From Deltaproteobacteria bacterium (GTDB lineage: Bacteria > Myxococcota > Myxococcia > Myxococcales > 40CM-4-68-19): a stretch of DNA of 7,027 nucleotides. A model generated the notes under the pieces. It made no database searches. It saw only the letters and a list, made by a program, of their open reading frames with translations, and had not been told where the DNA came from. Position 1 is the stretch's first letter; each line of letters starts with the position of its first letter. The position numbers and the translations under genes are program-made. Location: contig VBKQ01000381.1 of assembly GCA_005879505.1 (NCBI GenBank), forward strand, positions 1 to 7,027, given 5' to 3'. Of the stretch, positions 1 through 5,423 are shown one piece after another.

Positions 1-831
1 CTGATCCCCCGTCTCGCCAGGGAAGCGGCCGCAGACCTGGCGCGCGAGATGGTGCGCTGGCTGGAGGCGCGCGGCCACACCGGCGTCGTCGAGGAAGAGG
101 CGGGCGTCCCGGGGGCTCCTTCCGCGCCGGGGTGCGAGATCGCCGCGCGCGCCGATCTGCTGGTCGTCCTCGGCGGCGACGGCACGCTGATCCACGCCGC
201 CGGCCTCTGCGACAATCGGGAGGTCCCCATCCTCGGCGTCAACATGGGCGCGCTCGGCTTCCTCACCGAAGTGCCGCGCGAACGCGCATTCCCGCTGCTC
301 GAGAAAGCGCTGAACGGGGAGCTGCCGATCTCGCGGCGCCTGATGCTCGACGTCGAAGTGCGATACCGCGATCAGGTCCTGCTCTCCGGAACGGTGCTCA
401 ACGACGCGGTGGTCTCGAAGAACGCCCTCAGCCGGCTGGCGACGCTGGAGGTGATGATCGATTCGCGCCCCGCGACCACGTATGAGGCCGACGGCTTGAT
501 CGTGGCCACGCCGACTGGATCGACGGCCTACTCGCTCTCGGCGGCCGGGCCCATCGTGGTCCCCGCGCTCGACGCCGTGCTCCTCACTCCGATCTGCCCG
601 CACGCGCTCACGCAGCGGCCGCTGGTGCTGACGCCCTCCAGCGTCGTCCGGGTCCGGCTGGGGAGCCCCAGCGAGATGTTCGTCACCCTCGACGGGGCGC
701 GGGGCCGGCCGCTCGAGATCGGACAGGAGGTCTGGATCCAGCGCTCGAATCGCCGGACCCTCATCCTGCGCAATCCGGAGGTCGACCACTTCACCATCTT
801 GCGCGAAAAGCTCCGCTGGGGGACGCGCTAA
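1..831 (+). CDS. nadK: NAD kinase (ATP-NAD kinase), 5' end cut by the window
   Basis: This cytoplasmic enzyme phosphorylates NAD to NADP using ATP or polyphosphate and is the only route to NADP in most bacteria. The reading frame is open from base 1. An in-frame ATG at 49 lies inside the first alpha/beta unit, so the true start is probably a few residues upstream of the window. Of the 276 residues visible, family motifs appear in order: LGGDGT (residues 57-62), the NMGALGFLTE segment (about 81-90), LNDAVVSK (about 133-140, the usual NE pair here being ND), the glycine-rich TPTGSTAYSLSAAGP stretch (about 170-184), PICPHAL with TQRPLVL, and a C-terminal TLDG. These cover the nucleotide site and catalytic aspartate region of the family. 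Length and motif set are normal and nothing looks broken. The gene converges on the PilZ-like gene, with 6 bases between the stops. Confidence 0.96.
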   Translation: MIPRLAREAAADLAREMVRWLEARGHTGVVEEEAGVPGAPSAPGCEIAARADLLVVLGGDGTLIHAAGLCDNREVPILGVNMGALGFLTEVPRERAFPLLEKALNGELPISRRLMLDVEVRYRDQVLLSGTVLNDAVVSKNALSRLATLEVMIDSRPATTYEADGLIVATPTGSTAYSLSAAGPIVVPALDAVLLTPICPHALTQRPLVLTPSSVVRVRLGSPSEMFVTLDGARGRPLEIGQEVWIQRSNRRTLILRNPEVDHFTILREKLRWGTR

Positions 832-836
832 CCCCC
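818..836. terminator. Possible weak hairpin between convergent stops
   Basis: GGGGG (818-822) can pair with CCCCC (832-836) around a 9-base loop that contains the nadK stop codon. It sits exactly between two converging genes, where a bidirectional terminator would be expected. There is no run of T on either side, so it is a poor match to a factor-independent terminator and may be chance in GC-rich DNA. Confidence 0.25.
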
Positions 837-837
837 G

Positions 838-1299
838 TCAACCGCCTTCGAGCAGCGTCTTCACCGCGATCCCTTCGAGCAGATCCCTGTCGTTCTGGAA
901 AAGACCGACGAACGCTGCGCCCAGCTCTCCGGGCCGGCTCCAGACCACCTGGGCAGTCACCAGCAGGGGTACCTTGCGCTGCGGGACCTTGATCGACAGG
1001 TCGATCGGGGTCCCCAACGGGATCACTTCCGCGATGCGGATGGAGAGCCCTCCCGACCCGACCGTGCTGGTGGCGAGCGACGCCATCTCGTCAGGGGCGA
1101 GGATGTCCACCTCCAGCTCGGCAGGTGCTCGCAAGTGATGGCGGCGCTCGGCGACGCCTCCTTCGGACTGGACGCTGCCCAGCAGCTGGGTGACCAGCTC
1201 GCGCCAGCGGGGGCGCTGGCCGTCGAGCAGCGATCCACTGGTCGCGAGGCTCGCGAGGTCCAGGATCTCCCCGTAGCGCGGATCGCCCGGCTCGAACAT
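838..1299 (-). CDS. PilZ-like domain protein with degenerate c-di-GMP motif
   Basis: This is a 153-residue soluble protein with no signal peptide or membrane segment. Residues 1-50 are a mostly helical lead-in. Residues about 53-150 have the pattern of a PilZ-type beta barrel of the kind multiplied in myxobacteria (the TIGR02266-like group): RHHLR (53-57) followed by RAPAELEVDI, then GGLSIRI, PLGTPIDLSIKVP, VTAQVVWSRP and LGAAFVGL. PilZ domains usually bind cyclic di-GMP through RxxxR and (D/N)xSxxG. The first motif is present. The second reads TVGSGG (79-84), with the acidic/amide residue and the serine both lost, so binding is doubtful. The ATG at 1299 was chosen because the next one upstream (1350) would overlap the recN start and has no ribosome binding site. 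With that start the protein would be 170 residues. It diverges from recN and converges on nadK. The target process cannot be read from the sequence. Confidence 0.82.
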   Translation of the reverse strand: MFEPGDPRYGEILDLASLATSGSLLDGQRPRWRELVTQLLGSVQSEGGVAERRHHLRAPAELEVDILAPDEMASLATSTVGSGGLSIRIAEVIPLGTPIDLSIKVPQRKVPLLVTAQVVWSRPGELGAAFVGLFQNDRDLLEGIAVKTLLEGG

Positions 1300-1306
1300 C
1301 GCGCGA

Positions 1307-1312
1307 AGCGTA
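1307..1312 (-). promoter_or_regulatory. Putative -10 hexamer TACGCT for the PilZ-like gene
   Basis: On the minus strand TACGCT lies exactly 7 bases before the ATG at 1299, so transcription could begin at the start codon. No good -35 hexamer is seen 16-18 bases upstream and no Shine-Dalgarno sequence precedes the ATG. The support is mainly that the same geometry occurs before three other genes in this window. Confidence 0.35.
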
Positions 1313-1332
1313 CCACCGATGTCGGACCCGTC

Positions 1333-1341
1333 TGCTATTTT
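1333..1341 (+). promoter_or_regulatory. Putative extended -10 element for recN
   Basis: TG, one base, then TATTTT (1336-1341) forms an extended -10-like element 7 bases before the recN ATG at 1349. It would start the transcript at or next to the A of the start codon. No clear -35 is visible, which extended -10 promoters can tolerate. The bases between it and the ATG (GCCCGGC) contain no ribosome binding site. No SOS/LexA box was recognised, although recN is under SOS control in many bacteria. Confidence 0.45.
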
Positions 1342-1348
1342 GCCCGGC

Positions 1349-3037
1349 ATGCTGGAGCTGGTGCGGGTGCGGGCGTTCGCGATCATCGAGGAGCTCGAGG
1401 TGCACTTCGCGCCCGGGTTCAACGTGCTCACGGGCGAGACGGGGGCGGGCAAGAGCATCCTGGTGGAGGCCCTGCACCTGGTGCTCGGGGGGCGGGCACA
1501 GGCGGATTCGGTGCGCACCGGCGCCGAAGAGGCGGAGGTGCAGGCGCTGTTCCGGCCGCGGGACCCGGGCGAATGCGATGCGCGGCTTCAGCGCCTGGGA
1601 TTGCCGGCAGCGGGAACGGAGCTGGTCGTGCGCCGCAGCGTCCAGCGCGAGGGTCGCAGCCGCGCCTGGGTCAACGGTGCGCTGGCCACGGCCGCGCAGC
1701 TCCAGGCAGCCACCCGGGCGCTGTTGGACATCTCCGGGCAGCACGAGCACGTCGGCCTGCTCGATGCGGCGCTACACCTCGATCTCCTCGATTCCCACGC
1801 CCAGCTCGCGGGGCTGCGGGAGGATTTTTCCCGAGCTTTCGCCGCGCTGTCGGCAGCGGAAAGGGCGCGCGCACAGCTCGACTCGGACGAATCGCAGCGG
1901 GCGCAGCGGGCGGACTGGCTCAAGTTCCAGCTCGACGAGCTGGAGAAGGCCGCGCCCGAGGCCGGCGAGGACGAGCGGCTCGCCCAGGAGCGGCGCGTTC
2001 TCGCCGCGGCGGAGAAGCTGCGGGCCGGAGCCGAGGAAGCGGAGGCGGTCCTCGCGGAGGCGCAGGCCTCCAAGGCGGCGAAGCGGCTGGAAGAGATGGC
2101 GGCCATCGACCCGGCGTTGGCGAAGCTCGCTCAAGCCGTACGCGGAGCAGCCGCCGAGCTGGACGAGGCGGCGCGCGAGCTGTCGCGCTACGCGGCCCGC
2201 GCCGGTGGCGATCCGCAGCGGCTCGAAGAGATCGACGAGCGGATCGAATTGCTTCGCCGCATGGTCCGCAAGCACGGCGGGACGCTCGCGACCGCGCTGC
2301 AGCGCCGCGAAGAGATGCGCGCGGAGCTGGTCTCGCTCGAGAACCATGACGAGGAGCTGGCCCGGCGCGAAGCCGAAGTGCAGCGGCTGGCCGGCATCGC
2401 GCGGGCCCTGGCGGAGAGGATCTCGGAGAAGCGCCGGGCGGCAGCGGGCGCGTTCAGCAAAGCCGTCGCCCAGGAGCTATCGGCGCTGGGAATGGCGCGC
2501 AGCGAGATCTCCGTGCGTTTCAACCCGGTCAGCGAAGGGGCCATCGCGGGGATGGGCCCGCGTGGCCTGGAAACTGCCGAGCTGCTCCTGAGCCCGAATC
2601 CCGGTGAGGAGCTGCGGCCGCTCTCGCGGATCGCCTCGGGCGGCGAGCTCTCGCGAGTGTTGCTGGCGGTGAAGCGGGTCCTGGCGGAATCGGATCCGGT
2701 GGACGCCTATCTGTTCGACGAGGTGGATGCGGGCATCGGGGGTGCCACCGCCGAGGCCGTGGGGAGGGCGCTCGCGGCGGTTGCGCGGCGCCGGCAGATC
2801 ATCTGCATCACGCACCTGCCGCAGATCGCGGTCTTCGCTGGCAAGCACCTGACCGTAGAGAAAGAGGTGGTGAAAGGACGCACCCACAGCCGGGTGGCTC
2901 CCGTGGAAGGCGACGATCGGGTGCAGGAGCTGGCGCGCCTGCTCTCCGGAAAAGCGACGGACGTCGCGCTCGAGCACGCCCGCGAGCTGCTCGCCGCGGC
3001 ACAGACGACCGATTCCCGCAAGCGGAAGGCAGTGTAA
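1349..3037 (+). CDS. recN: DNA repair protein RecN (SMC-like ATPase)
   Basis: RecN is a cytoplasmic SMC-family ATPase that acts early in recombinational repair of double-strand breaks. The 562-residue product matches the usual length of about 550-570. It starts with the conserved N-terminal strand (LVRVRAFAIIEELEVHFAPG), followed by Walker A GETGAGKS (29-36). A long helical, Glu/Ala/Arg-rich middle part, about residues 150-370, is the coiled-coil arm. The C-terminal half of the ATPase has the ABC signature SGGELS (430-435), Walker B YLFDEVDAGIGG (D457, E458) and THLPQIA (488-494). All key residues are intact. The ATG at 1349 is preferred over an in-frame ATG at 1319 because homologues begin just before the LxxLxxxxFA strand. 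No Shine-Dalgarno sequence precedes it. It is transcribed away from the PilZ-like gene, and the PP2C gene follows after 10 bases, suggesting an operon. Confidence 0.96.
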   Translation: MLELVRVRAFAIIEELEVHFAPGFNVLTGETGAGKSILVEALHLVLGGRAQADSVRTGAEEAEVQALFRPRDPGECDARLQRLGLPAAGTELVVRRSVQREGRSRAWVNGALATAAQLQAATRALLDISGQHEHVGLLDAALHLDLLDSHAQLAGLREDFSRAFAALSAAERARAQLDSDESQRAQRADWLKFQLDELEKAAPEAGEDERLAQERRVLAAAEKLRAGAEEAEAVLAEAQASKAAKRLEEMAAIDPALAKLAQAVRGAAAELDEAARELSRYAARAGGDPQRLEEIDERIELLRRMVRKHGGTLATALQRREEMRAELVSLENHDEELARREAEVQRLAGIARALAERISEKRRAAAGAFSKAVAQELSALGMARSEISVRFNPVSEGAIAGMGPRGLETAELLLSPNPGEELRPLSRIASGGELSRVLLAVKRVLAESDPVDAYLFDEVDAGIGGATAEAVGRALAAVARRRQIICITHLPQIAVFAGKHLTVEKEVVKGRTHSRVAPVEGDDRVQELARLLSGKATDVALEHARELLAAAQTTDSRKRKAV

Positions 3038-3040
3038 GTT
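3035..3040 (+). promoter_or_regulatory. TAAGTT hexamer 7 bases before the PP2C ATG
   Basis: TAAGTT overlaps the recN TAA stop and lies 7 bases before the ATG at 3048, the same spacing as the other putative leaderless starts. Because TAA is also a stop codon, chance is a fair alternative. No convincing -35 is present, and the gene may simply be read through from recN. GGAAGG at 3023-3028 is too far from the ATG but would be about 10 bases from an in-frame TTG at 3039. Confidence 0.25.
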
Positions 3041-3047
3041 GCTCGCC

Positions 3048-3809
3048 ATGTCGAGGTACCGCAGCGCGGCTCGCACCGACGTCGGCATGAAGCGCGATCA
3101 CAACGAGGACAGCTTCCTCGTCAACGAGGACATCGGCCTCTACGTCGTCTGCGACGGGATGGGCGGGCACGCGGGCGGCGAAACCGCCAGCCGGCTGGCG
3201 GTCCAGACCGTCGAAAAGGAGCTGATCTCCGCGAAGCTGCGCGTCGACAATCCGTTCTCCGCGAAGGCCTCGTTGCCGGAATCGCCGCTCGCCGGCGCGT
3301 TGCGGGAGGCCGTCGAAGGCGCTTGCGCCGCGGTGTTCCGCACCAGCCGCGAGCATCCTGAGCTGGCGGGGATGGGGACCACTTGCATTTCACTGCTCGT
3401 GCACGGCGACCAGGCCATCGTCGGACATGTCGGCGACAGCCGTGCCTATCTGGTCCGCGACGGGCAGGTCTGGCAGCTCTCCGAGGACCACTCGCTGGTC
3501 AACGAGCAAGTCCGCGCGGGCCTGCTCACCGAGGAGGAGGCGAAGCACAGCCGCCTCAAGAACATCATCACCCGCTCGGTGGGGTTCGAGGAGGACGTGC
3601 TCGTCGATGTGGTCGGCGTGGAGACGCGATCGGGCGACAAATTTCTGCTCTGTTCGGACGGGTTGTCGAATCTGATCGACAACGACGAGATCCGGGACGC
3701 GCTGTTGCAGACCGAGCTCGATCAGGTCCCGGAGATGCTGATCCAGCTGGCGAATTCGCGCGGAGGCGACGACAACATCACGGTCATCGCGGTGCATCGC
3801 ACCGAGTAG
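3048..3809 (+). CDS. PP2C-family protein serine/threonine phosphatase
   Basis: This 253-residue cytoplasmic metal-dependent phosphatase removes phosphate from Ser/Thr residues and usually counters Hanks-type kinases, which are numerous in myxobacteria. Motifs of the Stp/PrpC type are all visible: DVGMKRDHNED (11-21), VVCDGMGGH (34-41) with metal-binding D36, GMGTT (108-112), VGHVGDSRAYL (125-135), the DHSL loop (147-150), NIITRSVG (172-179), LLCSDGLSNL (200-209) with D204, and GGDDNIT (239-245) with D242. The length is typical and no extra domain or membrane segment is present. A Ser/Ala/Pro-rich stretch at about 61-85 looks like a lineage-specific loop. The ATG at 3048 gives the expected N-terminus; a TTG at 3039 would add three residues. 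The gene follows recN by 10 bases, and no kinase partner is encoded in the window, so its substrates are unknown. Confidence 0.94.
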   Translation: MSRYRSAARTDVGMKRDHNEDSFLVNEDIGLYVVCDGMGGHAGGETASRLAVQTVEKELISAKLRVDNPFSAKASLPESPLAGALREAVEGACAAVFRTSREHPELAGMGTTCISLLVHGDQAIVGHVGDSRAYLVRDGQVWQLSEDHSLVNEQVRAGLLTEEEAKHSRLKNIITRSVGFEEDVLVDVVGVETRSGDKFLLCSDGLSNLIDNDEIRDALLQTELDQVPEMLIQLANSRGGDDNITVIAVHRTE

Positions 3810-3841
3810 TCGCGGCCGCCGAAGGCGGCTTGGCGACTATT
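3805..3841 (+). terminator. Long hairpin over the PP2C stop codon, candidate terminator
   Basis: An outer stem of about 9 pairs (3805-3813 with 3833-3841, core AGTCGC/GCGACT) encloses an inner stem GCCGCC (3815-3820) paired with GGCGGC (3824-3829) around a GAA loop. A small bulge separates the two stems. The sequence just after has several T (ATTGCTTT) but no long run. It probably ends or attenuates the recN-PP2C transcript, and could also protect its 3' end. Confidence 0.55.
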
Positions 3842-3886
3842 GCTTTAGGCTGTACCGGTTATGAGAAGTGTTGAAGCGCCAATGTA

Positions 3887-3908
3887 GGTGCGCAATCCTT
3901 GACGCACC
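3887..3908. repeat. Inverted repeat GGTGCG-N10-CGCACC, possible operator
   Basis: GGTGCG (3887-3892) and CGCACC (3903-3908) are perfect 6-base arms with a 10-base spacer. The right arm overlaps the putative -35 hexamer TTGACG (3899-3904), so a dimeric regulator bound here would block that promoter. It could also simply form an RNA hairpin. No known binding-site family was recognised. Confidence 0.35.
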
Positions 3909-3926
3909 ATGAGGCCATCCGATACT
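3899..3926 (+). promoter_or_regulatory. Putative promoter for the M23 gene (TTGACG, 16 bp, GATACT)
   Basis: TTGACG (3899-3904) matches the -35 consensus at 5 of 6 bases and GATACT (3921-3926) matches the -10 consensus at 4 of 6, with a 16-base spacer. Transcription would start near 3933, giving an untranslated leader of about 100 bases before the TTG start at 4036. A separate TATTTT at 3967-3972 could act as a second, closer start. Confidence 0.45.
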
Positions 3927-4022
3927 GAACGACGCTCGCCCGCTGGGCGCCCTGGCCTGCGGTTTGTATTTTGCCGGGCAAGCGCCCGCGTGCGCGGTCG
4001 GTTGGGAAAATCAGTTCCCGCC

Positions 4023-4031
4023 GGACGGAGG
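4023..4031 (+). promoter_or_regulatory. Ribosome binding site that fixes the M23 TTG start
   Basis: GGACGGAGG, with GGAGG at 4027-4031, lies 4 bases before TTG at 4036. No ATG or GTG lies near the expected N-terminus, and the protein reads (M)DKSYTILLVP from this TTG, so the site decides the start. The longer frame to TTG 3964 would add a stretch with no family character. Confidence 0.65.
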
Positions 4032-4035
4032 TTCG

Positions 4036-5037
4036 TTGGACAAGTCGTACACGATCCTGCTGGTTCCGGATCGCGACGCGAAGGTGAAGAAGATCCGGCT
4101 CGAGCACCGGATGCTCGTGCGGGTCGGCCTCTGCTTCGGCGTAGTGGTGCTGGCCTTGATCGGCGCCCTCACGCACTACTTCCAGGTGGTGGGCAAGGTC
4201 GCGGAAAACGAGCTGATTCGGGCGGAGAACCTCGAGCTGCAGAACCGCTGGCGTGAGGCAGAGCAGAAGTTTTCGCACATCAATGACGAGCTCGACCGGG
4301 TCAAGCGCCTGAACGCGAACCTCCGCTACATCACGTCCCTCAACGATCCCGAGCGAAAGCTCTCCATGCCGCAGCCGGAGCCCGGCCAGGCGCCGCCGGA
4401 GTTCGTGGGCGGGGGGATCGCCACCGAACCGGCGCAGTCCGGGATGGGCGCGGTCGGCATGAGCAAGCCTTTGCCCGCCGGCGGCGAAGGCCGGATGATC
4501 GCCGATGGGGACGCGAAGCCCGGCACCGCGGACGACGTGGACTTGCTCAAGCAGCTCGACAACCTGGACAAGAAGGTGAAGGCGCAAGAGCAAGAAGCCC
4601 GCGCCCTGAAGAGCTATTTCGAGGACCAGCAGGCGCTGCTTGCTTCCGCGCCTTCCATCTGGCCGGTCCGCGGCTGGGTGACGTCGGACTTCTCGGTCCG
4701 CCTCGATCCGTACACCGGCGAACGGGTGATGCACGAAGGGATCGACGTCGCCACCGGCATGGGGACGCCGGTCCGGGCGCCCGCGGACGGCACGGTGGTG
4801 TTCGCCGGGCAGGAAGGCGGCTATGGGCACGTGCTCGTGCTCGACCACGGGTACGGGCTGAAGACGCGCTACGGCCACCTGCAGCGGATCGACGTGAAGC
4901 TCGGGGAGAAGGTGAAGCGCGGGCAGTTCATCGCCGCCGTCGGCAACACGGGCCGCAGCACCGGACCACATCTGCATTACGAAGTCCGGGTGAACGGCGT
5001 GGCCGACAACCCGCGCAAGTTCATCCTCGAGGAGTAG
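4036..5037 (+). CDS. Membrane-anchored M23 (LytM-type) metallopeptidase
   Basis: The product is a 333-residue envelope protein of the zinc peptidase M23 family, whose members cut peptidoglycan cross-links or activate other wall hydrolases. A short cytoplasmic start (1-26) precedes one membrane helix (about 27-47, LVRVGLCFGVVVLALIGAL). Next come a coiled coil (about 50-97), a Gly/Pro-rich linker (about 110-165), a second helical segment (about 168-203), and the M23 domain (about 208-333). The zinc and catalytic residues are all present: HEGID (H233, D237), RYGHL (H281) and PHLHYEV (H312, H314), so the domain should be active. The anchor, coiled coil and M23 order resembles MepM/EnvC/NlpD-like proteins that act at division or growth sites, but a specific role cannot be assigned. 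The TTG start is set by the ribosome binding site at 4023-4031. The gene probably has its own promoter in the 226-base gap upstream. Confidence 0.93.
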   Translation: MDKSYTILLVPDRDAKVKKIRLEHRMLVRVGLCFGVVVLALIGALTHYFQVVGKVAENELIRAENLELQNRWREAEQKFSHINDELDRVKRLNANLRYITSLNDPERKLSMPQPEPGQAPPEFVGGGIATEPAQSGMGAVGMSKPLPAGGEGRMIADGDAKPGTADDVDLLKQLDNLDKKVKAQEQEARALKSYFEDQQALLASAPSIWPVRGWVTSDFSVRLDPYTGERVMHEGIDVATGMGTPVRAPADGTVVFAGQEGGYGHVLVLDHGYGLKTRYGHLQRIDVKLGEKVKRGQFIAAVGNTGRSTGPHLHYEVRVNGVADNPRKFILEE

Positions 5038-5053
5038 TCGCCTCCCTTGAAGG

Positions 5054-5081
5054 TTGACAAGCCGGGGGCGCCCCTTAGGCT
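5054..5081 (+). promoter_or_regulatory. Strong putative promoter for the small ORF and secA
   Basis: TTGACA (5054-5059) is a perfect -35 hexamer, 16 bases before TAGGCT (5076-5081), which shares the key T, A and final T of a -10. Transcription would begin about 7 bases later, at the ATG at 5089, making the small ORF leaderless. A 10-base palindrome GGGGCGCCCC (5065-5074) fills the spacer and another, AGGCTAGCCT (5077-5086), covers the -10 and the DNA up to the start site. This is the best promoter match in the window. Confidence 0.65.
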
Positions 5082-5088
5082 AGCCTGG

Positions 5089-5364
5089 ATGCGAGGCAGG
5101 ATCGCGGCGGCATGTGCGGCGGTGTTGGTGGGGCTCGCGCCCGCCAGCGCGTTGCCGTGGGCCTCGTTCGCCGCCGCGGCTTCCGTATCTGTCGATCGCG
5201 CCGCCCAGGGCGTCGAGAGCTATGGCGCGCGGCGCGCGCGCCGGCCGGCGGCGGAGGGACCTGGGGTGGAGCGCAGCAGGGAGCGGGCGGACACCGTTCG
5301 CGCCCCCTCGATCTACCGGTCACCCGCCGGTCCCGCGCCCAGCCAGGCGCCCCCGGCCGCCTGA
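5089..5364 (+). CDS. Small secreted protein upstream of secA, possible secretion monitor
   Basis: Not recognised as a member of any known family. The 91-residue product begins with a good Sec signal peptide: basic MRGR, hydrophobic residues 5-18, and an ASA cleavage site after residue 21. The mature part is Ala/Arg/Pro-rich and basic, including ARRARR (47-52), and lacks a folded-domain pattern. The tail has RAPS (71-74), SPAGP (78-82) and QAPP (86-89). Signal peptide, short length, and a proline-rich end just before secA recall SecM-type arrest peptides, which sense export and control secA translation; this is inference. ATG 5089 was chosen because it begins the signal peptide and sits 7 bases after the -10; a TTG at 5047 would add 14 residues but lies upstream of the -35. 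Its third codon positions are less GC-biased than those of secA, so it may instead be a non-coding leader. Confidence 0.55.
   Translation: MRGRIAAACAAVLVGLAPASALPWASFAAAASVSVDRAAQGVESYGARRARRPAAEGPGVERSRERADTVRAPSIYRSPAGPAPSQAPPAA
5224..5242 (+). repeat. GC hairpin inside the small ORF
   Basis: GGCGCGC (5224-5230) pairs perfectly with GCGCGCC (5236-5242) around a 5-base loop, within the codons for GARRARR. In the alternative, GGCGCGCGC at 5231-5239 is the exact complement of 5391-5399 in front of secA, so this segment could switch between local and long-range pairing. Such GC runs also arise by chance in this genome. Confidence 0.35.
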
Positions 5365-5390
5365 AAGCCGTCTTCACCAGTGCTCGATTC

Positions 5391-5405
5391 GCGCGCGCCG
5401 CGCGC
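5391..5405 (+). promoter_or_regulatory. GC hairpin just upstream of the secA ribosome binding site
   Basis: GCGCGC (5391-5396) pairs with GCGCGC (5400-5405) around a 3-base GCC loop, ending 14 bases before the AGGA at 5420. It lies in the 67-base gap between the small ORF and secA and has no T run after it, so it is not a good terminator. It could shape access to the secA start, although it does not itself cover the ribosome binding site. Confidence 0.35.
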
Positions 5406-5419
5406 ACCCACGCCTACGC

Positions 5420-5423
5420 AGGA
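5420..5423 (+). promoter_or_regulatory. Ribosome binding site of secA
   Basis: AGGA at 5420-5423 has 8 bases to the ATG at 5432, and a second AGGA at 5425-5428 is only 3 bases away and too close. The site supports the ATG chosen for secA, which also gives the conserved N-terminus. Confidence 0.6.

Larger units (their letters stand above)
3810..4035 (+). other. Non-coding gap between PP2C and M23 genes
   Basis: No gene-like reading frame is seen in these 226 bases. They hold the downstream arm of the PP2C hairpin, a TAGGCT hexamer at 3846-3851, an inverted repeat with promoter-like hexamers (3887-3926), a TATTTT element (3967-3972), and short hairpins at 3975-3988 (CGGGC/GCCCG) and 4004-4019 (GGGAA/TTCCC). 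An 8-codon ORF (3861-3887, MRSVEAPM) follows TAGGCT but nothing shows it is real. No riboswitch or small RNA family was recognised. Confidence 0.6.

Noticed and set aside
1135..2591. Plus-strand frames of 404 and 337 codons overlapping recN
   Set aside because: They are Arg/Ala/Gly/Ser-rich out-of-frame readings of recN and of the PilZ-like gene, without domain signals or sensible starts.
3861..3887. Eight-codon ORF (MRSVEAPM) after a TAGGCT hexamer
   Set aside because: The spacing to the hexamer is 9 bases rather than 7, no -35 is present, and an ORF this short is expected by chance. It is noted only as a possible leader peptide.
3859..4977. Open frame of 372 codons on the minus strand opposite the M23 gene
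   Set aside because: It is antisense to a gene with all catalytic motifs. The translated sequence is repetitive and shows no family features.
5089..5115. Lipoprotein signal (AAAC, cysteine at residue 9) in the small secreted protein
   Set aside because: The cysteine is too close to the N-terminus for a lipobox, and a normal ASA cleavage site follows at residue 21.
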